Source: an uncultured Shinella sp.
Lineage (GTDB): Bacteria > Pseudomonadota > Alphaproteobacteria > Rhizobiales > Rhizobiaceae
Assembly (NCBI GenBank): GCA_946886325.1
Contig: CAMPIK010000212.1
Location: forward strand, 1 to 5,387
Direction of reading: 5' to 3'
DNA: 5,387 bases
Shown here: positions 1-5,332 of the stretch, piece after piece
Layout: every line of letters begins with the position of its first letter
How positions within the stretch are numbered: the stretch's first letter is position 1
Notes under the pieces: model-generated
The model's database searches: none
What the model saw: the letters and a program-made list of their open reading frames with translations, nothing else
What the model was told of the DNA's origin: nothing
Made by a program: the position numbers and the translations under genes

Positions 1-1178
1 ACGTCGAAGGCGATGCCGACGAGCTTGCGCCCGCCATCCGCCAGCGTGTGAATCTTGCCCACGGACCGGATATGCCGCACCTCTCCGTCCGGCATTATGA
101 CCCGCGCCTGGTGGACATAGGGCAGGTCGTGTTCGATGCAGTGGTTGACGGCGTCTTCGGTGGGCTTGCGGTCGTCGGGATGCAGGGCGGCGATCCAGGT
201 ATCGTGCGACACCAGCCCATCGACGAAGGTCAGGCCGTAGAGCTGATGCATGCGCTCGTCCCAATAGGTACGGCCTGCGACGAGGTCCGCTTCCCACAGT
301 CCGCACTGGTAGGAATCGAGCGCCAGGTCGAGGCGTCGCGTGGTGCGTTCCAGTTCGGCATTCTGCGCGTCGGCCTGCTCCTTGGCGGCCTTCAGCCTCT
401 CGTTCAGAAGCACGTCTTCCGTCACGTCGAAGGCGAGGCCGGTCAGCTTTCGCGACCCGTCGGGGCCGACATGCAGGTTTCCGACCGACTGGATATGGCG
501 GATCGATCCATCCGGATGCACGACGCGCGACTTGCGCAGATAGGGCACGCCCTGCTCGACGGTTTCGTCCACCTTCTCCTGAGCGTCCGCCCGGTCGTCG
601 GGATGGAGCGCGTTCAGCCAGGTATCATGATCGATGTGGTCGCCGCTGCTTTCGACGCCGTAGAGCTGGTACATCCGGTCGTCCCAGAGCGTCAGCCCGG
701 TCTCGAGATCGGCTTCCCAGAGGCCGCATTTGTAGGATTCGAGCGCAAGGTCCAGCCGCTGCGTCATCTGCGCAAGCCTGGCATTCTGCAAGTCCGACTG
801 TTCCTTCGCCTCGCGAAGGCGCTCGTTCATCAGCACGTCTTCGGTCACGTCCCAGCTGATGCCGGTGAGCGTGTCCTCGCCGCGCTGGTTCTTCAGGCGC
901 GACCCGACATTGCGGACATGCCGGATCTCGCCGTCGGGCAGGACGACGCGGTATTGCGACCAGTAGGCATCCTCGCCGTCCCGCACCGCCTGGATCGCCT
1001 GCTTGACGTCCGCCAGATCGTCGGGATGCACCACCTGGCGCCACTCGTCATCCGACGGTGTTTCGTCTTCTGAGATACCGTGCAGATGGAACATCCGCTG
1101 GTCCCAGTTGCGCGTGCCCGTCGACAGACCGATATCCCAGATGCCGATCTTCGATGCTTCCAGCGCGAGATCGAGCCG
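1..1178 (-). repeat. Three tandem PAS/PAC coding units (about 420 bp each)
   Basis: Units begin at 1178, 758 and 335 on the minus strand, each at the arginine of an RLDLAL segment, so the periods are 420 and 423 bp (140 and 141 residues). The third unit is cut by the window edge. By hand alignment without gaps, units 2 and 3 share about 63 of 112 residues (roughly 56%), and unit 1 is visibly more distant. Each unit ends in a PAC strand (FDVTED or WDVTED where visible) followed by a charged helical linker containing NERL..AKEQ. At the DNA level the HPDD codons give a recurring GTCGTCGGGATG (complement strand) near 169-180, 595-606 and, less perfectly, 1017-1026. This is internal duplication within one gene, not a mobile repeat. 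Confidence 0.85.
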
Positions 1179-2162
1179 CTGCGAAAGAGACAGGACCAGC
1201 TTCTCGCGCGCCCGGAGATCGGCGATGTTGCGCTGCCGCTCGCTGACGAGGCCGCCGGTCAGGAAGATGGGCACGATGATGACGAAGGCGGCGCCCGCGA
1301 TCAGCAGGCGGACCTGCATGAGGTTTTCCGGCGGCTTCGTCCAGCCGTCGGCCGGGATGGCGGCGAGTTCCCACTGGCCGCCGGGGAAACCGACTTTCCG
1401 CACCACCGGCGACCGGTTGAAGACCTCGTAGTCGCCGAAGAACGGTTCGAGGATATTGTCCGGAACGCTGATGTCTCGGATCGACAGCGCTATGTTGTGC
1501 CCGCCCGTCCACTTTGTCCTGTCGGTGCCGGCATTGTCGTCGATCAGGCCGGCCGCCTTGTAGAGCTTCCGTTCGTCGATCACCCCGTCGATATAGCCCC
1601 AGAAGAAGTGGTGGTTCGCCGAACGGGCGAAAACCGGGAGAAAGAGGTTGAAACCGCGGGTCCCGTCCGGCATCTGCACCGGCCCCAGCATCAGCGGACG
1701 CCCGCGAGAGCGGTCGGCCTGGGCCGCGATCCGGAAGGAGCGGAACCGGTTGAAATCCGTGCCGATATAACGCTCGTTTCCTGCAATCGGATGGGCGCGC
1801 TCGACGACGCCGCCGGGGGCTGCTGCAAGACGGCGGAACTGCGGGTTCTGCAGGAGCAGGCGTCGCGCAAAGACGTCGAACTGGCGGTCGCCTTCGGTGG
1901 GCGACACGGCGTAGAGATTGGCAAAGCCGCGCATCGCCGTCACGTTGGCGCTGACCTCGCCCTGCAGCCGCGCGCCGATCAGGTTCAGTTCATTGGCGAC
2001 ACGCGCCTTCATCTCGTTGCGATGGACCCGCTCGTTCTGCGTTTCGTAGTAGTAGCCGGCGGTCCAGATGACGGCGGCCGCCATGGCGGCCGGGAACAGC
2101 GAGGGTTTCGCCCAGTCGACCACGGTTCTCAGTCTTCGACGAAAATCAGCAGGCGGTCTCAA
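1..2162 (-). CDS. CHASE and multi-PAS transmembrane sensor protein, C-terminal part outside window
   Basis: About 720 residues are visible with no stop, running off the left edge. TTG at 2162-2160 is chosen as start because GAGGGGAAG lies 6-14 nt upstream and the protein then begins with a short basic cytoplasmic stretch. Order: TM1 about residues 20-39; extracytoplasmic CHASE domain about 50-275, with NVTAMRGFANLYA at 73-85, the G128-N129-E130...G134-D136 signature and GFNLFLPVF at 170-178; TM2 about 286-305; a helical linker; then three PAS_3-like/PAC units starting at residues 329, 469 and 610. Each unit has RLDLAL, a W...WD..M..L(Y/H)G core and HPDD. CHASE domains sense small extracellular ligands, and PAS units relay or add signals. 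The output could be GGDEF, GGDEF-EAL or a histidine kinase; it is not visible. A GTG at 2123-2121 is a less likely start with a poorer ribosome site. Domain identity is confident; ligand and output are unknown. Confidence 0.92.
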   Translation of the reverse strand, partial: MRPPADFRRRLRTVVDWAKPSLFPAAMAAAVIWTAGYYYETQNERVHRNEMKARVANELNLIGARLQGEVSANVTAMRGFANLYAVSPTEGDRQFDVFARRLLLQNPQFRRLAAAPGGVVERAHPIAGNERYIGTDFNRFRSFRIAAQADRSRGRPLMLGPVQMPDGTRGFNLFLPVFARSANHHFFWGYIDGVIDERKLYKAAGLIDDNAGTDRTKWTGGHNIALSIRDISVPDNILEPFFGDYEVFNRSPVVRKVGFPGGQWELAAIPADGWTKPPENLMQVRLLIAGAAFVIIVPIFLTGGLVSERQRNIADLRAREKLVLSLSQRLDLALEASKIGIWDIGLSTGTRNWDQRMFHLHGISEDETPSDDEWRQVVHPDDLADVKQAIQAVRDGEDAYWSQYRVVLPDGEIRHVRNVGSRLKNQRGEDTLTGISWDVTEDVLMNERLREAKEQSDLQNARLAQMTQRLDLALESYKCGLWEADLETGLTLWDDRMYQLYGVESSGDHIDHDTWLNALHPDDRADAQEKVDETVEQGVPYLRKSRVVHPDGSIRHIQSVGNLHVGPDGSRKLTGLAFDVTEDVLLNERLKAAKEQADAQNAELERTTRRLDLALDSYQCGLWEADLVAGRTYWDERMHQLYGLTFVDGLVSHDTWIAALHPDDRKPTEDAVNHCIEHDLPYVHQARVIMPDGEVRHIRSVGKIHTLADGGRKLVGIAFD

Positions 2163-2168
2163 GCAGGT

Positions 2169-2177
2169 CTTCCCCTC
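2169..2177 (-). promoter_or_regulatory. Shine-Dalgarno sequence deciding the TTG start of the CHASE-PAS gene
   Basis: On the minus strand GAGGGGAAG lies 6 nt before TTG at 2162 (GAGGGG itself is 9 nt away). No in-frame ATG occurs until codon 27, which falls inside TM1 and would destroy that helix. This makes TTG the best start; it is not experimentally shown. Confidence 0.6.
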
Positions 2178-2202
2178 AGGCTTCGAAAAACCGTAGGGGC
2201 CT

Positions 2203-2225
2203 TTGATTAAAATTACATTTATCAA
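2203..2225. promoter_or_regulatory. Imperfect 23-bp dyad, possible operator with a CtrA-like half-match
   Basis: TTGAT (2203-2207) and ATCAA (2221-2225) form perfect 5-bp arms separated by 13 bp, with a few further symmetric positions inside. The same bases contain TTAA-N7-TTTA (2207-2221), one mismatch from the CtrA consensus TTAA-N7-TTAA known in alphaproteobacteria. It sits about 40-60 bp upstream of the TTG start of the sensor gene. A regulatory role is inference. Confidence 0.3.
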
Positions 2226-2243
2226 CTGCTGAAATACCAGCAG
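2226..2243. repeat. Short inverted repeat CTGCTG-N6-CAGCAG
   Basis: A perfect 6-bp inverted repeat with a 6-nt centre abuts the dyad at 2203-2225 in the divergent region. No T-run follows on either strand, so it is not a standard terminator. It may be an operator or an mRNA leader hairpin for the sensor gene, or chance. Confidence 0.3.
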
Positions 2244-2348
2244 CAACAGGGCTCTTGGCACGAACGCGAGGCTGGGGAATCATCGCTTTCGGACTTGATC
2301 CGGGCGGCCTTTGACGGCATGCATTCATCTGCAAAAAAGAGGCGCAGG

Positions 2349-2361
2349 GGCGAATTTCGCC
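2349..2361. promoter_or_regulatory. 13-bp palindrome GGCGAATTTCGCC upstream of the DUF1344-like gene
   Basis: Two perfect 6-bp arms flank a single central base, 63 bp before the DUF1344-like start codon. Its position suits an operator near the promoter or in the leader, but it matches no regulator site I can name. The CATATT just after it (2361-2366) could be a -10 element, but I see no convincing -35. Confidence 0.3.
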
Positions 2362-2423
2362 ATATTCGAGAGGCATCAAGCGTGACCGAGATACCCACTG
2401 ATTCATCCACGAGGTTTCGTAAG

Positions 2424-2687
2424 ATGCGTTTCATGATCGCGACGCTCATGGCGGCCGCCGGTTTGTTTTCTCCCTTGAGTGCAATGGCAGAAAGTGCCGA
2501 CGTCGAAGCCGTCATCACCAATGTCGATACCGCTTCCCTCAGCCTGTCGCTCGACGACGGCGAGAAGTATCAGGCGCCCGAAGAGTTCAATTTCGAGGGG
2601 CTGGAACCGGGCGTGAAAGTGCTTGTCTTCTATACCGAAATCGACGGCGCCCGGGTCATCAACGACCTGGAAATCCTGCAACAGTGA
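2424..2687 (+). CDS. Small exported DUF1344-like protein
   Basis: It encodes 87 residues. The ATG at 2424 follows a GAGG at 2411-2414 with 9-nt spacing and gives a clear Sec-type signal peptide: short basic start, hydrophobic core, and a likely AMA cleavage site after residue 22. The mature part of about 65 residues is acidic and predicted beta-rich, with a DDGEKYQAPEEF segment and EPGVKVLVFY followed by DGARVINDLE. This pattern (a short beta motif, DDG..Y..P..F, a G.KV strand, then a final strand) resembles DUF1344, small periplasmic proteins frequent in Rhizobiales with no established function. It is divergent from the CHASE-PAS sensor and convergent with the phosphatase gene. The frame stays open upstream to a TTG at 2295, but that start would bury the signal peptide. 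Being a real exported protein is likely; the family call is from memory. Confidence 0.8.
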   Translation: MRFMIATLMAAAGLFSPLSAMAESADVEAVITNVDTASLSLSLDDGEKYQAPEEFNFEGLEPGVKVLVFYTEIDGARVINDLEILQQ

Positions 2688-2693
2688 TTTGGG

Positions 2694-3287
2694 TCAGGGT
2701 TCGGCGCGAAGCCAGCCGAACCCGTCCGCATCGACCCGCAGGATCCGGTCCTGGTGGATCGGCTCGATGGCAGCCTGCTCGGGGTCCATGCCCTTGAGCC
2801 GGAAGAGGGCGCGAAACACGCCGCCATGGCTGACGCAGACCGTCGGCTTTTCGACCGCCTTCAACCATGATCCGATGCGCCAGGAGAGGATTTCGTAGCT
2901 TTCGGCATTCGGACCGGGCGGTATGAAGTCCCACTTGGAGCGCGCCCGTTCCGCAACACGCTCCGGTGCGGCTTTCTCCAGTTCCGGCAGCGTGAAGCCT
3001 TCCCAGTCGCCGAAGGAGACTTCGACGAGGCGCTCGTCGGTGCTGTAGGCGGCCGGGTCGAGTGCCATGGCGGTGCGCAATCTCTCCATCGTCTCGCGGG
3101 CCCGCCCGAGCGGGCTGCTCACGAAATCGAAGCCGGCACTTTCGTCGCGCAGCAGGCGCCCCAGCGCACGGCCATTGCCGCTCGCCTGGCCGCGGCCGAC
3201 ATCGTTCAGCGGAATGTCCTTCTGGCCCTGAAGCCGGCCTTCGGCGTTCCAGGCGGTCTGGCCGTGGCGGATCATGTAGATGAGCAC
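2694..3287 (-). CDS. Histidine phosphatase family protein (phosphoglycerate mutase-like)
   Basis: It encodes 197 residues of the histidine phosphatase superfamily, which transfers phosphate to an active-site histidine and then hydrolyses it. Visible residues: the RHG motif at 7-9 with nucleophile H8, phosphate-pocket R62 in SSPLGRARET, the likely acid E89 in the LVEVSFGDWEG segment, and the second histidine H154 in VSHGG. All expected catalytic residues are present and the length suits a small single-domain member. No signal peptide is seen, so it is cytoplasmic. The start is GTG at 3287-3285 with AAGGGG 6 nt upstream; the later ATG (codon 5) lies too close to the RHG strand. It follows fabI by 18 bp, implying co-transcription. 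True phosphoglycerate mutases are usually longer, so a phosphatase on an unknown phosphorylated metabolite is more likely than a glycolytic mutase. Confidence 0.93.
   Translation of the reverse strand: MLIYMIRHGQTAWNAEGRLQGQKDIPLNDVGRGQASGNGRALGRLLRDESAGFDFVSSPLGRARETMERLRTAMALDPAAYSTDERLVEVSFGDWEGFTLPELEKAAPERVAERARSKWDFIPPGPNAESYEILSWRIGSWLKAVEKPTVCVSHGGVFRALFRLKGMDPEQAAIEPIHQDRILRVDADGFGWLRAEP
2697..2723. terminator. Stem-loop at the convergent gene ends, possible bidirectional terminator
   Basis: GGGTTCGGC (2697-2705) pairs perfectly with GCCGAACCC (2715-2723) around a 9-nt loop. It begins 9 nt after the stop of the plus-strand DUF1344-like gene and ends, on the minus strand, directly at the phosphatase stop codon, so it lies within the last codons of that gene. 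Neither strand has a clear U-run after the stem, so intrinsic termination is uncertain; it could instead protect 3' ends. Confidence 0.4.
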
Positions 3288-3293
3288 GGCTCG

Positions 3294-3299
3294 CCCCTT
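3294..3299 (-). promoter_or_regulatory. Shine-Dalgarno sequence for the GTG start of the phosphatase
   Basis: AAGGGG on the minus strand lies 6 nt before GTG at 3287 and within the 18-bp gap after the fabI stop. It supports GTG over the internal ATG and suggests that the gene is translated from the fabI message. Confidence 0.6.
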
Positions 3300-3305
3300 G
3301 GCGGA

Positions 3306-4124
3306 TCAGTCCTTGATGACGGAAATGTCCGGCGCGTCGACCGCCTTCATGCCGACGACATGGTAGCCGCTATCGGCATGGTGCACCTCGCCGGTGACGG
3401 AGCGCGACAGGTCGGAGAGCATGTAGAGCCCGACATCGCCCACTTCCTCGATGGTGACGGTCCTACGCAGCGGCGCGTTGTACTCGTTCCACTTGAGAAT
3501 ATAGCGGAAGTCGCCGATGCCGGAGGCGGCCAGCGTCTTGATCGGGCCGGCCGAGATCGCGTTGACGCGGATGTTCTTCGGGCCGAGATCGACCGCGAGA
3601 TATTTGACGCTCGCCTCGAGCGCGGCCTTGGCGACGCCCATGACGTTGTAGTTCGGCATGACCTTCTCGGCGCCGTAATAGGTCAGCGTCAGCATCGAGC
3701 CGCCATCGGTCATCAGCTTCTCGGCGCGGCGCGCGACCGAGGTGAAGGAGTAGACCGAAATCTGCATCGTCTTGGCGAAGTTGTCGGCCGAGGTCTCGAT
3801 ATAGCGGCCGGTGAGCTCGTCCTTGTCGGAAAAGCCGATGGCGTGGACGAGGAAGTCGATCTTGCCCCACATCTTCTCGATATTCTCGAAGACGGCGTCG
3901 ATCGTCGATTCGTCGCTGACATCGCAATGGCCGGCAAGAACGCCGCCGATCTCGGCTGCGAGCGGTTCGACGCGCTTCTTCAGGGCATCGCCCTGATAGG
4001 TGAGGGCCACTTCGCCGCCCTGTGCGTGAACGGCCTTGGCAATGCCCCAGGCGATCGACCGATTGTTGGCGACGCCCATAATGACACCGCGCTTGCCCTG
4101 CATCAGACCGGATGCCTGAACCAT
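3306..4124 (-). CDS. fabI: Enoyl-[acyl-carrier-protein] reductase (NADH-type), FabI
   Basis: It encodes 272 residues. FabI reduces trans-2-enoyl-ACP to acyl-ACP, the final step of each type II fatty-acid elongation cycle, in the cytoplasm as a tetramer. The protein is a short-chain dehydrogenase with the nucleotide-binding GVANNRSIAWG near residues 17-27 and the enoyl-reductase Y-x6-K pair at Y159/K166, with the second conserved tyrosine at Y149. These match E. coli Y156, K163 and Y146 with a constant offset of three. NAISAGPIKTLAASG at 188-202 is also typical. Residues at the known triclosan-resistance positions are the sensitive type (G97, M162, F206; E. coli G93, M159, F203). The ATG at 4124 has GGGG 7 nt upstream. 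A phosphatase gene follows after 18 bp. Rhizobia often carry two fabI paralogues, and which one this is cannot be told here. Confidence 0.97.
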   Translation of the reverse strand: MVQASGLMQGKRGVIMGVANNRSIAWGIAKAVHAQGGEVALTYQGDALKKRVEPLAAEIGGVLAGHCDVSDESTIDAVFENIEKMWGKIDFLVHAIGFSDKDELTGRYIETSADNFAKTMQISVYSFTSVARRAEKLMTDGGSMLTLTYYGAEKVMPNYNVMGVAKAALEASVKYLAVDLGPKNIRVNAISAGPIKTLAASGIGDFRYILKWNEYNAPLRRTVTIEEVGDVGLYMLSDLSRSVTGEVHHADSGYHVVGMKAVDAPDISVIKD

Positions 4125-4156
4125 GGTGTAACCCCACTGATACTCTTGTTGGAATT

Positions 4157-4186
4157 GCCTATGACATAGGCGGTCTTACGGTTCAA
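4157..4186 (-). promoter_or_regulatory. Candidate fabI promoter overlapping a perfect 15-bp palindrome
   Basis: On the minus strand a -35-like TTGAAC (4186-4181) is followed 16 nt later by TCATAG (4164-4159), giving a plausible although weak -10. The -10 lies inside GCCTATGACATAGGC (4157-4171), a perfect palindrome with a single central base. The centre is 40 bp before the fabI start codon. A palindrome covering the -10 is the classic layout of a repressor operator. No specific regulator can be named from sequence alone. Confidence 0.4.
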
Positions 4187-4211
4187 GCTTGCGAGGCTTC
4201 ATCAACTGTTA

Positions 4212-4231
4212 GCACCCGTAACATTGGGTGC
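4212..4231. terminator. Stem-loop after the J-domain gene, weak terminator candidate
   Basis: GCACCC (4212-4217) and GGGTGC (4226-4231) pair perfectly around 8 nt. The element starts 16 nt after the stop codon of the J-domain gene in the direction of transcription. No U-run follows, so it may be an attenuating hairpin, a processing site, or part of the fabI control region. Confidence 0.3.
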
Positions 4232-4247
4232 GCATTTCATGAAAGCG

Positions 4248-5318
4248 TCACAAATAGAGCCCTTCGCGCTGGAGGCGCATGAGATCGATGATCTTGTCGT
4301 CCGGCTTGTCATGCAGCATCAGGCGGATTTCGACGAGAAGGTCTCCCTTCTGGCCGTTGGCATCCGGCAGGCCTTCGCCGGCGACGCGCAAGATCTTGTC
4401 CGAGCCGGACCAGGCCGGAACGTCGATGGCGATCTGCCGGCCGTGCGGCCCTTCGATCGCCGTTTCCCATCCGAGCACGGCGTTTTCGATCGATACAGGT
4501 AGTTCAGTCCTGAGATCGAAGCCATCGACGCGGAACCGTCCCGGCGCAACACGCACGGTCACGATCAGGTCGCCCGGCTTCATGTCGGGGATGCGGTAAC
4601 CCTGCTCGCGCAGCCGCATCACCTGGCCATCGGTGGTGCCGGGTTGCAGCGTCAGCTTGATCGCCTGTCCGTCGCCGCCGTCGACGCTGACCTTGGCGCG
4701 GTTGAGAATGTCGTCGATCGTGACCGTCACGTCGCGGTAGAGATCAGGCGCCTTTTCCGGCTTCTTGCGAAGGCCGCGAATGCGCTGGACGATGGCGGAG
4801 ATCAGGGCAGCGGCCGGCGCTGCGGCGCGGGCCGCGGAGGATTTTGCGGCATCATCGTCATCAAGCGTATCCGGCGACGGCGTCTTCTCGCCAGCGGAGG
4901 CCTCGGGTCCGCGCGGGGCGGCCCGGCGAATGTCGGGCATTGTCCCCGGTTCGGCGGGCGGCTTGCCGTCGACGCCGAAGATGCGGGAAATCATGTCTTC
5001 AGCCGATTCGTCCTTGGCGGGCGAGGGGGCCGGCTCGTCCTTGCGCGCGGCCTGCTGGCGGCGCATCTGCTCCATGCGCCGCAACGCCGCTTCACGCCGC
5101 AATTCCGTCTCGCGGTGCGCCTTGTCGTAGAGGCTTCGCTTGGCCGGGTCGCGCAGGAGTTCGTAGGCGCGCCCCGCCTCGGTGAAGCGGATCTCGGCGA
5201 AGGGATCGTCCTGGTTCTGGTCCGGATGAACGGCCTTGGCGACGGTTCGCCATGCTGTCCGGATTTCTTCCTGTCCCGCGTCGCGCTTGACGCCCAGCAC
5301 CGCATACGGATCACGCAT
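4248..5318 (-). CDS. J-domain protein with DnaJ C-terminal domain (CbpA-like co-chaperone)
   Basis: It encodes 356 residues from ATG 5318, directly before the usual RDPYAVLGV opening; GGGTGG lies 6 nt upstream. J-domain at about 1-65 with the DnaK-activating HPD at 31-33. Then an Arg/Glu-rich predicted helix (about 68-93), a long Ala/Pro/Asp-rich low-complexity linker (about 94-175), a basic amphipathic stretch (about 175-190), and a DnaJ C-terminal substrate-binding region (about 193-335) with GDLIVTVRV and GLP..NG.KGDLLVEI. No CxxCxGxG zinc-finger repeats and no obvious Gly/Phe region are present, so it is not canonical DnaJ; it resembles CbpA-type or specialised J-proteins. It presumably stimulates DnaK ATP hydrolysis and delivers clients. 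GTG 5336 (four-base overlap with the upstream stop) and ATG 5324 are alternative starts. fabI lies 123 bp downstream on the same strand. Confidence 0.9.
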   Translation of the reverse strand: MRDPYAVLGVKRDAGQEEIRTAWRTVAKAVHPDQNQDDPFAEIRFTEAGRAYELLRDPAKRSLYDKAHRETELRREAALRRMEQMRRQQAARKDEPAPSPAKDESAEDMISRIFGVDGKPPAEPGTMPDIRRAAPRGPEASAGEKTPSPDTLDDDDAAKSSAARAAAPAAALISAIVQRIRGLRKKPEKAPDLYRDVTVTIDDILNRAKVSVDGGDGQAIKLTLQPGTTDGQVMRLREQGYRIPDMKPGDLIVTVRVAPGRFRVDGFDLRTELPVSIENAVLGWETAIEGPHGRQIAIDVPAWSGSDKILRVAGEGLPDANGQKGDLLVEIRLMLHDKPDDKIIDLMRLQREGLYL

Positions 5319-5332
5319 CAACATCCACCCGC

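Larger units (their letters stand above)
2163..2423. promoter_or_regulatory. Divergent intergenic control region between the sensor and DUF1344-like genes
   Basis: These 261 bp separate two genes pointing outward, so promoters for both must lie here or inside the genes. I see no RNA gene and no credible small ORF. The AT-rich core (about 2200-2240) contrasts with the GC-rich genes and carries two adjacent dyads (2203-2225 and 2226-2243). A third dyad, GGCGAATTTCGCC, lies at 2349-2361, nearer the DUF1344-like gene. A TTGACG at 2311-2316 could be a plus-strand -35 element, but no good -10 follows at 17 nt. Promoter positions therefore remain unassigned. Confidence 0.5.

Noticed and set aside
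169..1028. Recurring GTCGTCGGGATG words as a CRISPR-like or intergenic repeat.
   Set aside because: They encode the conserved HPDD motif of each PAS unit at about 420-bp spacing, far longer than a CRISPR period, and lie inside one coding frame.
48..2210. Long plus-strand open frames (341 and 376 codons) opposite the sensor gene.
   Set aside because: The minus-strand frame carries continuous CHASE and PAS motifs. The plus-strand products show no recognisable domain and arise from GC-rich third positions and the PAS repeats.
2203..2225. TTGAT...ATCAA as an FNR/FixK box.
   Set aside because: The FNR/FixK consensus has 4 bp between the half-sites; here there are 13.
2163..2261. An upstream GTG (2261) that would add 33 residues, including a hydrophobic stretch, to the sensor protein.
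   Set aside because: There is no Shine-Dalgarno sequence, codon use turns AT-rich and unlike the gene, and the stretch overlaps the dyads of the control region. The TTG at 2162 has a good ribosome site.
2255..2271. TTGGCACG resembling the -24 element of a sigma-54 promoter.
   Set aside because: No GC/TTGC -12 element follows at the required spacing.
2295..2423. An extended N-terminus for the DUF1344-like protein starting at TTG 2295.
   Set aside because: It would place a basic 43-residue stretch before a clear signal peptide; ATG 2424 has its own ribosome site.
3264..4169. A 301-codon plus-strand frame antisense to fabI.
   Set aside because: It is a codon-bias shadow; fabI on the minus strand has all family motifs, and the plus-strand product is Asp/Gly/Val-rich without a domain.
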